From Flavobacteriales bacterium (GTDB lineage: Bacteria; Bacteroidota; Bacteroidia; Flavobacteriales_D; Parvicellaceae), in contig JACJZN010000006.1 in the NCBI GenBank assembly GCA_020635565.1, positions 434,001 through 498,000 of the forward strand: 64,000 nucleotides of DNA, in the 5' to 3' direction. Shown piece by piece: positions 26,116 through 33,221 of the stretch. Both the position numbers and the translations under genes were made by a program. Under the pieces are notes generated by a model. It ran no database searches. It was not told the DNA's origin and saw only the letters and a list, made by a program, of their open reading frames with translations. Position 1 is the stretch's first letter; every line of letters starts with the position of its first letter.

Positions 26116-28503
26116 CTATATAAGTTTTGTAGTCTTCCTTTTCATAAAGTAATATATTATTGACAATAAGGAAATTACAATTAGTATGAAACTTCCTAAA
26201 ACAAGAGATATAGGTAAGTGATTTCGGTAGGATGAGTTGATTATTACTTGTTCCCCAACCATCCTATGTCCCGCCCAATAATAAGGCGCTCCTAGCTCAG
26301 AGCTGGGAGCATTTTTTATTTGGTTCAATTTTGCTAACCTCAGTGCTACACCAGAACCAATACCATCCTTTAAATTCAAGTAAAAAGTTTCGAGCAACTT
26401 ATTCGATAGTTTATCATCTACCTCCCATAAATTAGAAATAGTAGTACCGACTCCTGCTTTGTGTAGTTCTCGTACAAAACCATTTACGCCATCTCCCACT
26501 AAGTTTTTTCCCATCCCTGAATTACACGTGTTAAGCACCATAAGGTTGGGTAAATATTCTAATTGTTCTATATCTTTTTGATAAAATGCCCCGTCCGAAA
26601 ATTGGATAAAATTGGAAGCAATGTCTTCTCCTACAATTGCATGAGTGCTGATATGACAAAGAGGACTTTTATTCTGCTTAAATGAAGTCAAAGTAGCTGT
26701 ATTTCCAGAATATGTTTTGCTCTGAAGCTTACTAATAGCTTCTTCTCCAAACTTCTGCGAAAAAGGTAATTCAATAAATTCATCCGATTGAAAAGAAGGG
26801 GTAAACACACTTAAATTCCAGTTTGTTTTATTTATTTGATGTACAAACGAATCAGTAGTAAGAGCATAGCTAATCGTTACATGATTTATCAAGTAATCTA
26901 ACTTGCGGTAGTCTTTACCTGCAATACCTTTTTCGGAACAAAGTAATGCTTCGAAAGGAATGGAATAAAATACATTGTCTGGACAAATTATAATCTCTTC
27001 GACTTCTGAAATGCCATTAGGAAATAATAATTGAAATATACTTATGGCAGACTTTTGAAAATCATCATAATTCAACTCAATAATTGATTTTCTAAAAACC
27101 TTCGCTTCATCTATTACCTTAGCATCAATCCTTAGGAGCGTGGTGTTTGCTCGGGTAATCCACAATACATAAACTTTTTTATTAATATGACTATAGTGAT
27201 AATCAAGGAATACTTGTTTAGGACTTAACTTCTTCTGAAATTCTGCCAACGCCATGTTCTGAGATGAAACGTCTTCTTTAAAGAGGTCATAATATTTGAG
27301 TTTTTTATTAATTAAAAAGAAGTCCTCATTTACTATTAAATTGTTGTCATTATTCTTTCTCAGAAGAATTGCAATTTGTTCTTGTTGTGGAATTAAGTCA
27401 TAAATAGCAAGATTTTGATTCGTGTTTTTTCCTTTGAATTCCGAATGAATTTGCTCCCAAACATCAATGGCCAATACATTTACTTTTTCCGCCTCCTCAA
27501 AGAAAGCAGATTTACCAGAATTGCTATTATCCAACTTTAGTAAGTCAGTCGTATAATATTTCAAACACATCAAAAGGTCTTCCTTGTTAGGAATCAGCTC
27601 CAAATGAATTTCGGAGAAATGATTGGGGGTTAAGCCAAATGCCTGAATAGATTCCTTGAAATAGTTCAAGGCAATTGTTCGGTATTCATCATTTCCGTTA
27701 GCTAAATAGTGAAACAATAATCCTTCAACAAATTTGGTTTTTGCCAACTCATAATGTTTATTCCCGTATTCAGACAACCAAATATCGGTAGCTTTTTTAT
27801 GATATAGTCGGGACAATTCTTTGTTCTCGTTTGTTTTGGCTTTATCACCCAAGCCATTGTAATGTACACTTAAATCTAAATAGGCATTCCCAAACAAATG
27901 ATAAGTGTTTGCTAAATAATGTTTTGGAGTATGGTGATGCAATTGAAAATCTATTGATTTGTTATAAAGACTGAAGCATTGATTATATTTATCAATATAC
28001 TCTTGCTCATTTTTATGAGTTTGCTGTTTATACGCCTGTCCCTGAATATTCCAGATTTTAAAAATCTCAATTTCCTTTTGTTGTTCAATAGACAATTTTT
28101 TCAATAGAGAGCTACAGCTGTCAGCATATTCTTTAGCCAGTTTTGGATTGATTTTTTCGTAGTGATAATTACTCAAATGTGCGTATTTCCATAGACGATG
28201 ATAGTTCTCTTTATTTGGATATAACTTATCTATTATTTTGGCTGCCTTGTTCCAATTATTCAGAGCTCCTTCCATATCTCCTGCAATTTTTGCCATATCC
28301 CCCTTGATATGATATAATAGGACTTTCTCCTTTTGTGAAATTGTTGTATTCCTTAGTCTTGAAGAAATTATTACTTCAGCAGAAATAAAATCACCTTGGA
28401 AAACTAATTCCTCTATTTGTAAGTCGTTACCTGCATTGCAAATAAATGGAGCAAAAAATAGAAAAATGGCAATAATAGAATAGTTAAATAGTGTTCTGCT
28501 CAT
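26116..28503 (-). CDS. TPR-CHAT (caspase-like) protease with signal peptide and C-terminal membrane anchor
   Basis: I start at ATG 28503 (MSRTLFNYSIIAIFLFFAPFICNAG, signal peptide), which overlaps the XRE stop as ATGA; ATG 28518 is the alternative. The 795-aa protein has TPR-like helices over about residues 30-330, then a CHAT domain. The predicted catalytic dyad is His in CHISTHAIVG (about 621) and Cys in MVLNTCNSGMGK (about 660). GDGVNGFVRELHKAGVGTTISNLWEVDD and GAPYYWAGHRMVG are further CHAT landmarks. A membrane span near the end (PISLVLGSFILIVISLLSIIYYF) followed by basic residues places the protease in the periplasm. CHAT enzymes cleave specific partner proteins. The target here is unknown. 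Confidence 0.9.
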   Translation of the reverse strand: MSRTLFNYSIIAIFLFFAPFICNAGNDLQIEELVFQGDFISAEVIISSRLRNTTISQKEKVLLYHIKGDMAKIAGDMEGALNNWNKAAKIIDKLYPNKENYHRLWKYAHLSNYHYEKINPKLAKEYADSCSSLLKKLSIEQQKEIEIFKIWNIQGQAYKQQTHKNEQEYIDKYNQCFSLYNKSIDFQLHHHTPKHYLANTYHLFGNAYLDLSVHYNGLGDKAKTNENKELSRLYHKKATDIWLSEYGNKHYELAKTKFVEGLLFHYLANGNDEYRTIALNYFKESIQAFGLTPNHFSEIHLELIPNKEDLLMCLKYYTTDLLKLDNSNSGKSAFFEEAEKVNVLAIDVWEQIHSEFKGKNTNQNLAIYDLIPQQEQIAILLRKNNDNNLIVNEDFFLINKKLKYYDLFKEDVSSQNMALAEFQKKLSPKQVFLDYHYSHINKKVYVLWITRANTTLLRIDAKVIDEAKVFRKSIIELNYDDFQKSAISIFQLLFPNGISEVEEIIICPDNVFYSIPFEALLCSEKGIAGKDYRKLDYLINHVTISYALTTDSFVHQINKTNWNLSVFTPSFQSDEFIELPFSQKFGEEAISKLQSKTYSGNTATLTSFKQNKSPLCHISTHAIVGEDIASNFIQFSDGAFYQKDIEQLEYLPNLMVLNTCNSGMGKNLVGDGVNGFVRELHKAGVGTTISNLWEVDDKLSNKLLETFYLNLKDGIGSGVALRLAKLNQIKNAPSSELGAPYYWAGHRMVGEQVIINSSYRNHLPISLVLGSFILIVISLLSIIYYFMKRKTTKLI

Positions 28504-28712
28504 ATTGTAAGTTGACATAAATCTATATCCAACAAATCACAAATACTTTTCAATGTAAGAATAGTTGTGTTTACATTTCCTGTTTCTATTCTGGTCAGAG
28601 CCGTCCTTTGCATATCTAACTTTTCTGCAAATTCAAATTGAGTCATGCCTTTTGCTTTGCGAAGCTCAGCAATACGCTGTCCTAACTTTTCTAAAAATTC
28701 TTGTTCATCCAT
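28500..28712 (-). CDS. XRE-family HTH regulator of the CHAT operon
   Basis: The 70-aa protein is a single Cro/CI HTH domain: LGQRIAELRKAKGMTQFEFAEKLDMQRTALTRIETGNVNTTILTLKSICDLLDIDL. It overlaps the CHAT start by 4 bases (ATGA), so the two are translationally coupled. A near-perfect 24-bp palindrome 38 bases upstream, covering the expected -33 region, is the likely operator. It probably represses its own operon. Confidence 0.88.
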   Translation of the reverse strand: MDEQEFLEKLGQRIAELRKAKGMTQFEFAEKLDMQRTALTRIETGNVNTTILTLKSICDLLDIDLCQLTI

Positions 28713-28727
28713 AATTTTTCATTTCCA

Positions 28728-28735
28728 CAAATATA
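28728..28735 (-). promoter_or_regulatory. -7 element (TATATTTG) of the XRE-CHAT operon
   Basis: The minus strand reads TATATTTG, a full TAnnTTTG match, 15 bases before the ATG at 28712. The expected -33 position falls inside the palindrome at 28750-28773. Confidence 0.6.
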
Positions 28736-28749
28736 ACAAAAAGAATTTA

Positions 28750-28773
28750 AAATGTAACATATATGTAACATTT
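28750..28773. promoter_or_regulatory. 24-bp near-perfect palindromic operator candidate
   Basis: The 24 bases pair with their own complement at every position except one pair (positions 7 and 18). It can also be read as two ATGTAACAT direct repeats separated by AT. Location over the -33 region of the XRE-CHAT promoter supports repression by the XRE protein. Binding is inferred. Confidence 0.65.
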
Positions 28774-28917
28774 ATTTTTTATCTGCGTATAACCAAATGA
28801 GCAGCAAAGAAAAATGGATGTCACTTAAAATCCAATCAGACAGTAGCAAATAGGTTTCTTCTGCTCCATAAATCGAAGGTCGATTTATGAAATGTTAAAC
28901 TAATACTTTTTTAAACC

Positions 28918-30177
28918 ATGAGCACAAAAACGAAAAAACCACAATTGACATGTCCTAATTGTGAAACAAGACTGGATGTGGATGAACTATTGATTTCTCA
29001 GTTTGAGGACTCAATCCGAAAAGACCTAAAATCAGAACTTGACAAGCGTGAACGAGAATTACGCAAAAAGAAGGAAGAGTTCAAGGAAATGGCGGAAGCC
29101 CTACAGCAAGAGCGTGATGACATCAATACAACAGTGTCAGAACGTGTTCGAGCACAAATGGACGCACGTGAGAAAACTATTAAGGATAATATCCGTGCAG
29201 AAGTTGAAGCAGAAAAGACAAAACAACTTCAAGACCTTGAAGAAGAACTTCAAAGAAAAAGCTCTCAGTTAATCGAACTTAATCAAACTAAAGCTAAGCT
29301 TCAGAGATTGAGTCGTGAATTTGAGGAGCGAGAAGCGAAAATCCACCTTCAAAAGGAGCAGGAGCTAAGTAAGCGTCTTGAGGAAGCAAAGCTTTCAATG
29401 AAGGAACAACTACAGATGGAAAGTTTCTTGGTTATCAAAGAAAAGGAAACCATAATCGAGTCACTGAAAAACAAACTCGAAGAGGCACGTCAAAAAGCAT
29501 CTCAAGGTAGTATGCAACTTCAAGGAGAGGCTCAAGAACTTCTTATCGAAGAGATTTTAAGAGAAGCCCACCCAGGGGATACTATCTCTGAAATCAAGAA
29601 AGGGGTCAATGGAGCCGACTGTATTCAAACTATTCGAACTTATAGTGGGTTTGAAGCTGGCTCAATTCTTTACGAGAGTAAGAATACGAAAAATTGGAGC
29701 GATTCATTTATTTCAAAACTTAAGCAGGATAATCTCCAATCTAAGTCTGACATTATGGTAATAGTTACTAAAACGATGCCTAAGAATGTTACAGGTAAAT
29801 ACGCTCTGATAGACAATGTATGGGTTACCACTCTGGAAAACCTCAGAGACCTATCTCTGTTGTTGAAGTTCGGAATTCTAAAAACTCATGCTGTTATGAT
29901 TACTCAAACGGACAAAAAGGATAAGATGAGTCTGTTGTACAATTATCTTACAAGTGAGGATTTCAGAGGAACCTTTGAGTCAATTTTAGAAGGGTTCAAG
30001 AATTTGCAAGATTCGCATCTTGACGAACAAAGAAAGATGCAATTGTTATGGAAAAGAAGAGCCAAACACTTGGAGCAAGTCTTATCCTCTACAATCGAGT
30101 TTTACGGTTCAATTAAGAGCATCTCAGAGAATGCCATTCCTACAATCGAAATGCTGGAAATCTCCAAAGCCAGTTAA
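28918..30177 (+). CDS. DUF2130 family protein, predicted PD-(D/E)xK nuclease with coiled coil
   Basis: The 419-aa protein has an N-terminal zinc-ribbon-like start (LTCPNCETRLDVDELL), a charged coiled coil over residues about 30-190, and a C-terminal nuclease-like domain. There QGEAQELLIEEILRE supplies an early Glu, GADCIQTIRTYSG an Asp and ILYESKNTKNWSDSFISKLKQD an ExK, the layout of the PD-(D/E)xK fold. These features fit DUF2130. No methylase or helicase is next to it. Its cellular role is not established; context in a mobile element makes DNA cleavage or defence possible. Confidence 0.85.
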   Translation: MSTKTKKPQLTCPNCETRLDVDELLISQFEDSIRKDLKSELDKRERELRKKKEEFKEMAEALQQERDDINTTVSERVRAQMDAREKTIKDNIRAEVEAEKTKQLQDLEEELQRKSSQLIELNQTKAKLQRLSREFEEREAKIHLQKEQELSKRLEEAKLSMKEQLQMESFLVIKEKETIIESLKNKLEEARQKASQGSMQLQGEAQELLIEEILREAHPGDTISEIKKGVNGADCIQTIRTYSGFEAGSILYESKNTKNWSDSFISKLKQDNLQSKSDIMVIVTKTMPKNVTGKYALIDNVWVTTLENLRDLSLLLKFGILKTHAVMITQTDKKDKMSLLYNYLTSEDFRGTFESILEGFKNLQDSHLDEQRKMQLLWKRRAKHLEQVLSSTIEFYGSIKSISENAIPTIEMLEISKAS

Positions 30178-30332
30178 CCTTTGAACTAAGGTAGTTAACA
30201 CAATTTAATAATCAGTCAGCAATAGGTCAATAGACACCTGAACGAACAAGTGCAAAGACCACAAAGTCATGAAGCTCAAAATGAGGTTCCCTGGGAAACT
30301 ATTACCTATTGCAGACATAAAACTTTTAAATC
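30178..30332 (+). other. Leader region with long-range inverted repeat before Tnp2
   Basis: GCAATAGGT at 30219-30227 is complementary to ACCTATTGC at 30304-30312, and the pairing continues inward (AATAG with CTATT) with one bulge. This would close a stem of about 14 bp around a 62-base loop, ending 21 bases before the transposase ATG. It could be an RNA leader structure. No T-run follows, so it is not an intrinsic terminator. Confidence 0.35.
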
Positions 30333-31502
30333 ATGAAACAGACGAGAAGAAACAAGACTAATAATAGAGCGAGACAACTTTCAAAGTACGGATTGCCCTC
30401 ACATGAAGAAAGATTCGGAACTGAAGAAAAGTGTCAAGAGTTCATCAAAGAGGTAAAATGGGGAGATGGTAGACCAGAGTGTCCACATTGCGGAAATAAG
30501 CACTTGAACTATTACCTATCAACAAGAGACATGTGGAAATGCTCATCAAAGAACTGTAGAAAACAGTTTAGTCTTATTAAAGGGACAATTTTTGAGAACA
30601 CAAAAATTCCTTTAACGAAGTGGTTCAAAGCAATATTCTTTTTTGTGATAATGAAACGAGGAATTTCATCATGTCAAATGGCACGTAACTTAGAGGTAGA
30701 ACAACGAACAGCATGGTTCATAATGCAGAGGCTTAGAGAAGTAGTGGCAGAAGAAGCCAATATTATTCTTGAAGGGGTGGTTGAGGCAGATGAAACCCAA
30801 ATTGGTCCACAAATTAGTAGAGACACCCGTCTTCAAGAAGCAAAGAAACTGCATGATGCTAAACAAGACGAATTGTTTGGTATGACAAAAGCTAAGAAAC
30901 GTTCAATAAGAGGAGAGCCTGCAAAGAGAGGAAGAAAGAAAGGTTCAACTAAAGAAGTGTTAGCTGCAAAAAAGGAGCAACGTGAAAAGGAAAAATTAGA
31001 GAAAGGTGAAAGGACACCTTACGAGCAAGACAAGATTGTTCTTGGTATGGTTCAGAGAGATGGTAAAGTTGTATTCAAAATGTTAGGTGTAAGTAATAAA
31101 GTCAAAACAAAGGAAAACATATATCCACATCTCAAGAAACACATATCATCTGACTCATTTCTAATCACAGATGAATGGAATCTTTATGATGATACACACA
31201 AAATGTTCAGAAGACATGAATCTGTAAACCATGATGAACAATATGTAAAAGGTTACATCCATACTAATAACATGGAAAATGCATGGAAACATTTGAAAAA
31301 GATGGTCGATGGAACATACTTTCATTTATCTGTAAGACACTTTGATAGATATTTAGTTGAGCAAGCTTTTAGATGGAATCGAATGGAAGAGTCAAACCAA
31401 ACATTAGTGGATGATTTTTTAAAAATGATTGTTGGTAAAAGACTTAAGTATGCAGAACTGATTCCAAATAAGGAGCAGGATGAACTTAAAAATGCAGGGT
31501 GA
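30333..31502 (+). CDS. IS1595/ISXO2-like transposase with basic insertion (Tnp2)
   Basis: The 389-aa protein has an N-terminal zinc ribbon (CPHCGNKHLNYYLSTRDMWKCSSKNC) and the ISXO2-like domain: LTKWFKAIFFFVIMKRGISSCQMARNLEVEQRTAWFIMQRLRE, first Asp in GVVEADETQIGPQ, second in FLITDEWNLYDD, and HTNNMENAWKHLKKMVDGTYFHLSVRHFDRYLVEQAFRWN. A Lys/Arg-rich insertion (residues about 165-235) follows the first Asp. It reads toward the right end, 0.7 kb away. Its stop overlaps the next gene's ATG by one base (TGATG). It is clearly different in sequence from Tnp1. Confidence 0.9.
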   Translation: MKQTRRNKTNNRARQLSKYGLPSHEERFGTEEKCQEFIKEVKWGDGRPECPHCGNKHLNYYLSTRDMWKCSSKNCRKQFSLIKGTIFENTKIPLTKWFKAIFFFVIMKRGISSCQMARNLEVEQRTAWFIMQRLREVVAEEANIILEGVVEADETQIGPQISRDTRLQEAKKLHDAKQDELFGMTKAKKRSIRGEPAKRGRKKGSTKEVLAAKKEQREKEKLEKGERTPYEQDKIVLGMVQRDGKVVFKMLGVSNKVKTKENIYPHLKKHISSDSFLITDEWNLYDDTHKMFRRHESVNHDEQYVKGYIHTNNMENAWKHLKKMVDGTYFHLSVRHFDRYLVEQAFRWNRMEESNQTLVDDFLKMIVGKRLKYAELIPNKEQDELKNAG

Positions 31503-31861
31503 TGGAGTTGTATGAATTGAAGGACCTTCTTTTGTTTTGGCAAAGACAAATGAAGGATGGTTTCAGGGTTATTGAGGCCTTGGTAAATCTATTAGAAGTA
31601 AAACAAATATCAGAAGAAGAGAAGCATAAAGTGATTTTGGAAACACTGCAGAGATATGGTCTATTTGAAGTCGGTTACGATGGTGATAGAGATAATTTTC
31701 TTCAAGGCCAATCTGAAATTGTTGATTCAGTGATGAATCTAACTGAAGACAATGATGAAATACAATGGAGTAAGAGCCCTGGAGATATTACAGTTCCAAT
31801 GGAAATATATGTTCTCAAGGTGCTCACAGGTAAAGCTACCTTCACAGTTATTCTAAATTAA
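31502..31861 (+). CDS. Hypothetical protein coupled to Tnp2
   Basis: I start at ATG 31502, which overlaps the Tnp2 stop (TGATG); a GTG at 31499 is the alternative. The 119-aa acidic protein (MELYELKDLLLFWQRQMKDGFRVIEALVNLLEVKQISEEEKHKV) has no motif I recognise, no signal peptide and no membrane span. Coupling to Tnp2 suggests an accessory transposition or regulatory role, but this is only inference. Confidence 0.6.
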   Translation: MELYELKDLLLFWQRQMKDGFRVIEALVNLLEVKQISEEEKHKVILETLQRYGLFEVGYDGDRDNFLQGQSEIVDSVMNLTEDNDEIQWSKSPGDITVPMEIYVLKVLTGKATFTVILN

Positions 31862-31863
31862 CT

Positions 31864-31896
31864 ACGGCAACCAATATGGTTGCCGTTTTTGTTTTT
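31864..31896 (+). terminator. Rho-independent terminator after the Tnp2 operon
   Basis: ACGGCAACC (31864-31872) pairs perfectly with GGTTGCCGT (31878-31886) around a 5-base AATAT loop, followed by TTTTT, one G and another T-run. It starts 3 bases after the preceding stop codon. Confidence 0.9.
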
Positions 31897-31923
31897 CATT
31901 ACTATTTATTAGAAACTGCTATC

Positions 31924-32121
31924 ATGGACGACAAGTTAAAATATTACCCACTATCACATAAAAAGAATTTACTGCAACTTATTCTTCTATCTAAGGAGCT
32001 TACCATTACAAAGAAGTTGTTAAACCAAATCCAAGAAATAACTCAATCAGGTGAAGATTCTGACTTCCAACTGGGAAAAATTAATACAGTTATACTTGAT
32101 TGGATACAATCAAACAAGTAA
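31924..32121 (+). CDS. Small hypothetical protein near the right end
   Basis: From ATG 31924 the 65-aa product reads MDDKLKYYPLSHKKNLLQLILLSKELTITKKLLNQIQEI and ends TVILDWIQSNK. It is helix-rich and has no recognised family. A longer frame to 31876 crosses the terminator of the previous gene and is rejected. It lies between that terminator and the right-end hairpin, so it would need its own promoter. Confidence 0.4.
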   Translation: MDDKLKYYPLSHKKNLLQLILLSKELTITKKLLNQIQEITQSGEDSDFQLGKINTVILDWIQSNK

Positions 32122-32127
32122 GTACAA

Positions 32128-32162
32128 TAAAAAAACCGGAGATTGATATTCAATCTCCGGTT
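32128..32162 (-). terminator. Terminator hairpin just inside the right end
   Basis: A perfect 13-bp stem (32134-32146 with 32150-32162) with a 3-base loop is followed on the minus strand by a run of eight T (A-run 32128-32135). It lies 8 bases inside the right inverted repeat and is oriented to stop transcripts entering from sucD. Its stem and loop lengths equal those of the left-end hairpin. Confidence 0.9.
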
Positions 32163-32170
32163 AATTCATT

Positions 32171-32204
32171 TAAAAGAGCTTGGTGAAACTGCTACATAAT
32201 TCCC
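32171..32204 (-). repeat. Right terminal inverted repeat (34 bp)
   Basis: Read on the minus strand it starts GGGAATTATGTAGCAGTTTC and equals the left repeat except for T instead of C at position 30. Confidence 0.9.
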
Positions 32205-32212
32205 CCAATTGG
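32205..32212. repeat. Target-site duplication, right copy (CCAATTGG)
   Basis: CCAATTGG abuts the right inverted repeat, in the same orientation as the left copy at 18429-18436. It is followed by TCGCC and a T-run, the right arm of the split terminator. Confidence 0.8.
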
Positions 32213-32240
32213 TCGCCTTTTTATTTATTGCTTTAAAGTA

Positions 32241-33119
32241 TTAAGCTGTTACTCCTAATACTTCCACCATTTTCTTTCCGATCTCAGCTGGTGAATCCAC
32301 TACGTGAACTCCACACTCTCTAAGAATAGCTTTCTTAGCAGCTGCCGTATCATCATGACCACCAACAATAGCACCAGCATGCCCCATAGTTCTTCCTTTA
32401 GGAGCTGTTTCACCAGCGATAAAAGCTACAACTGGCTTAGTTCCATGTTCTTTAATCCATCTACCAGCTTCAGCTTCCAAGTTACCTCCAATCTCTCCGA
32501 TCATGATAATCCCTTCAGTTTCTGGATCTGCCATTAACAATTGAACTGCTTGTTTAGTAGTTGTTCCAATAATTGGATCTCCACCAATACCGATAGCAGT
32601 AGTTTGACCTAATCCTGCTTTAGTAATTTGATCTACAGCTTCATAAGTTAGTGTACCTGATTTAGATACAATACCAATGGTTCCTTTCTTAAAAATGAAA
32701 CCTGGCATAATTCCCACTTTAGCCTCTCCAGCAGTCATCACTCCTGGACAGTTAGGTCCAATAAGCGTACAGTCTTTATCCGCCAAGTATTCTTTAACGT
32801 TTACCATGTCAGCAACTGGAATTCCTTCCGTAATACATACGATCACTTTAATTCCTGCTTGAGCTGCTTCCATAATTGCATCAGCAGCAAATGCTGGTGG
32901 AACAAAAATGATAGAAACATCTGCTCCTGCTTTCTCTACAGCTTCTGCCACTGTATTAAAAACTGGTCTATCCAAGTGAGATTGACCTCCTTTTCCTGGT
33001 GTAACACCACCAACGACATTCGTTCCATATTCGATCATTTGTCCAGCATGGAATGTTCCTTCACTCCCTGTAAAACCTTGTACGATTACTTTTGAATCTT
33101 TATTTACTAGTACACTCAT
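32241..33119 (-). CDS. sucD: Succinyl-CoA ligase (ADP-forming) alpha subunit
   Basis: The 292-aa protein is the CoA-binding, phosphohistidine-carrying subunit of the TCA-cycle enzyme that makes ATP or GTP from succinyl-Co[36 protein letters not shown] is the CoA-binding Rossmann start. [25 protein letters not shown] and [13 protein letters not shown] (active-site His) follow. The beta subunit is not adjacent. Its 3' side meets the mobile element 36 bases beyond the stop codon. Confidence 0.97.
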   Translation of the reverse strand: MSVLVNKDSKVIVQGFTGSEGTFHAGQMIEYGTNVVGGVTPGKGGQSHLDRPVFNTVAEAVEKAGADVSIIFVPPAFAADAIMEAAQAGIKVIVCITEGIPVADMVNVKEYLADKDCTLIGPNCPGVMTAGEAKVGIMPGFIFKKGTIGIVSKSGTLTYEAVDQITKAGLGQTTAIGIGGDPIIGTTTKQAVQLLMADPETEGIIMIGEIGGNLEAEAGRWIKEHGTKPVVAFIAGETAPKGRTMGHAGAIVGGHDDTAAAKKAILRECGVHVVDSPAEIGKKMVEVLGVTA

Positions 33120-33158
33120 TTTATTTAGTTACTTATGTTTCTGTTTAATTAATTGTCT

Positions 33159-33166
33159 CAAATTTA
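33159..33166 (-). promoter_or_regulatory. -7 element (TAAATTTG) for sucD
   Basis: The minus strand reads TAAATTTG, matching TAnnTTTG, 39 bases before the sucD ATG. No clear -33 TTG is seen. Confidence 0.45.
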
Positions 33167-33221
33167 GCAATTGTAATGGGTATAGTTGGTGATTGTTGAA
33201 AAAACTTAACAATCTTTTTAC

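Larger units (their letters stand above)
18437..32204. mobile_element. 13.8-kb IS1595-type transposon with sigma/CHAT/nuclease cargo
   Basis: The element is bounded by 34-bp inverted repeats (GGGAATTATG... at 18437-18470; complement at 32171-32204; one mismatch) and flanked by 8-bp direct repeats CCAATTGG. Two IS1595/ISXO2-like transposases lie near the ends, each reading outward. Cargo comprises three XRE-type regulators, an ECF sigma factor with a coupled anti-sigma-like TPR protein, small lipoproteins, a TPR-CHAT protease, a DUF2130 nuclease and several unknown genes. Removing it would leave convergent fadL and sucD with a perfect palindromic terminator between them. Which transposase moves it, and whether it is still active, cannot be told from one sequence. 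Confidence 0.8.

Noticed and set aside
21458..28712. A CRISPR-Cas type III-E locus
   Set aside because: Only the TPR-CHAT and sigma analogy is present; no repeat array, Cas protein or Csx30/Csx31-like gene was found in the window.
28918..30177. DUF2130 gene as part of a restriction-modification system
   Set aside because: No DNA methylase, specificity subunit or helicase is encoded in the element.
33189..33212. Hairpin GATTGTT/AACAATC between sucD and the SUI1 gene
   Set aside because: The T-run follows on the plus strand, where no gene ends; on the minus strand it lacks a T-run, so it is not the SUI1 terminator.
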